From an uncultured Bdellovibrionales bacterium (GTDB lineage Bacteria; Bdellovibrionota; Bdellovibrionia; Bdellovibrionales; UBA1609): DNA of 62,777 bases. The DNA lies in assembly GCA_938002015.1 (NCBI GenBank), contig CALLAU010000034.1, forward strand, positions 1 through 62,777, read 5' to 3'. Both the position numbers and the translations under genes were made by a program. Numbering within the stretch: position 1 is the first letter of the stretch; every line of letters begins with the position of its first letter. The notes under the pieces were generated by a model. It did no database searches and was not told the DNA's origin. It worked only from the letters and a program-made list of their open reading frames with translations. Below, piece by piece: positions 62,595-62,777 of the stretch.

Positions 62595-62777
62595 AAGACA
62601 ATTTCAGAATCTAGTCTAGATTTTTTTTGCCCTGGTGGATTTTTAACAGGCATGATTTTTATACCGTACTCTCTATCTGGTGGGATTGGAGATTTGCTTT
62701 CTTTTCTTCTTCTCTTCTCGGCTTGCTTTAGTGCTTTACTAATCTTAGCAGCCTCTCGCTTCTTTCTTGCTATTTCT
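62591..62777 (-). CDS. C-terminal end of a basic protein, truncated by the window edge
   Basis: Open frame of 61 codons ending at a TAA (62593-62591), read from the right edge. Starts REAAKISKALKQAEKRRRKE (Lys/Arg-rich helix) and ends with DREYGIKIMPVKNPPGQ then RLDSEIVF. The overlap with the convergent gene (4 nt) and the absence of stops support it as coding. No family call possible from this piece. Confidence 0.5.
   Translation of the reverse strand, partial: EIARKKREAAKISKALKQAEKRRRKESKSPIPPDREYGIKIMPVKNPPGQKKSRLDSEIVF

Overview
The window looks like a chromosomal segment from a marine or estuarine member of the Bdellovibrionota, most likely the Bacteriovoracales (Bacteriovorax/Halobacteriovorax-like). 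This is an inference. It rests on the low G+C content, the strong preference for AGA arginine codons, the very high density of secreted proteins and lipoproteins (roughly half of the genes carry a signal peptide or lipobox), and the mix of ordinary Gram-negative housekeeping genes with large lineage-restricted exported proteins. No phage, integrase, insertion sequence, CRISPR array or rRNA gene was seen. One tRNA (CAU anticodon) is present.

Left part (1-19 kb). A truncated S41 peptidase lies at the edge, followed by a Fis-like regulator, small secreted proteins, an SSAT-like acetyltransferase, an exported kinase-like protein, RNase HI with a C-terminal hybrid-binding domain, CrcB with a GltP-type symporter, a degenerate azurin-like protein, a FadL-type porin and an exported TraB/GumN-like protein. 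After these come an orphan ParA operon divergent from a GYF-PilZ c-di-GMP receptor, an alanine/Na+ symporter and a NadR-like ATPase. The most striking pair is at 15.4-19.05 kb: an exported HAD-type phosphatase translationally overlapping an exported 865-residue protein whose C-terminal half looks like the phage T5 A1 metallophosphoesterase, the protein T5 needs for host DNA breakdown.

Middle (19-44 kb). A small SMR/EamA-like membrane protein and a large secreted protein with a potentially switchable leader come first. Then follow LemA with DUF2207, a beta-barrel and small secreted proteins, the tRNA, two overlapping secreted proteins, a HEAT-like protein and dihydroorotase. Next is a 10.8-kb three-gene operon of giant lipoproteins (1238, 1301 and 1060 residues), fused by TAATG and 26-nt overlaps. 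Its first product is a metzincin-type zinc protease and the other two appear to be distant paralogues of unknown function. A voltage-gated K+ channel with a C-terminal zinc ribbon, an RsmB-like rRNA methyltransferase and a small beta-barrel protein follow.

Right part (44.5-62.8 kb). A forward housekeeping run (nrdR, nusB, an unknown gene, ppsR, tex) is followed by a hendecad coiled-coil membrane protein with 33-bp tandem repeats. Then come a LysR regulator divergent from a subtilase lipoprotein, a tail-anchored secreted protein whose ribosome-binding site lies in a hairpin, a secreted solenoid-repeat protein, a catalytic/non-catalytic M16 peptidase pair, a thioesterase, an MFS carrier overlapping Fpg, an AlkD-like glycosylase, a VC0807-family membrane protein and a truncated basic protein at the edge.

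Functionally, the exported hydrolases (S41, T5 A1-like, HAD, metzincin, S8, two M16) together with nutrient uptake proteins (FadL, GltP, AgcS) would fit a bacterium that digests other cells, and the DNA repair and nucleotide genes are conventional. Statements about predation are inference from the gene content, not something the sequence proves.
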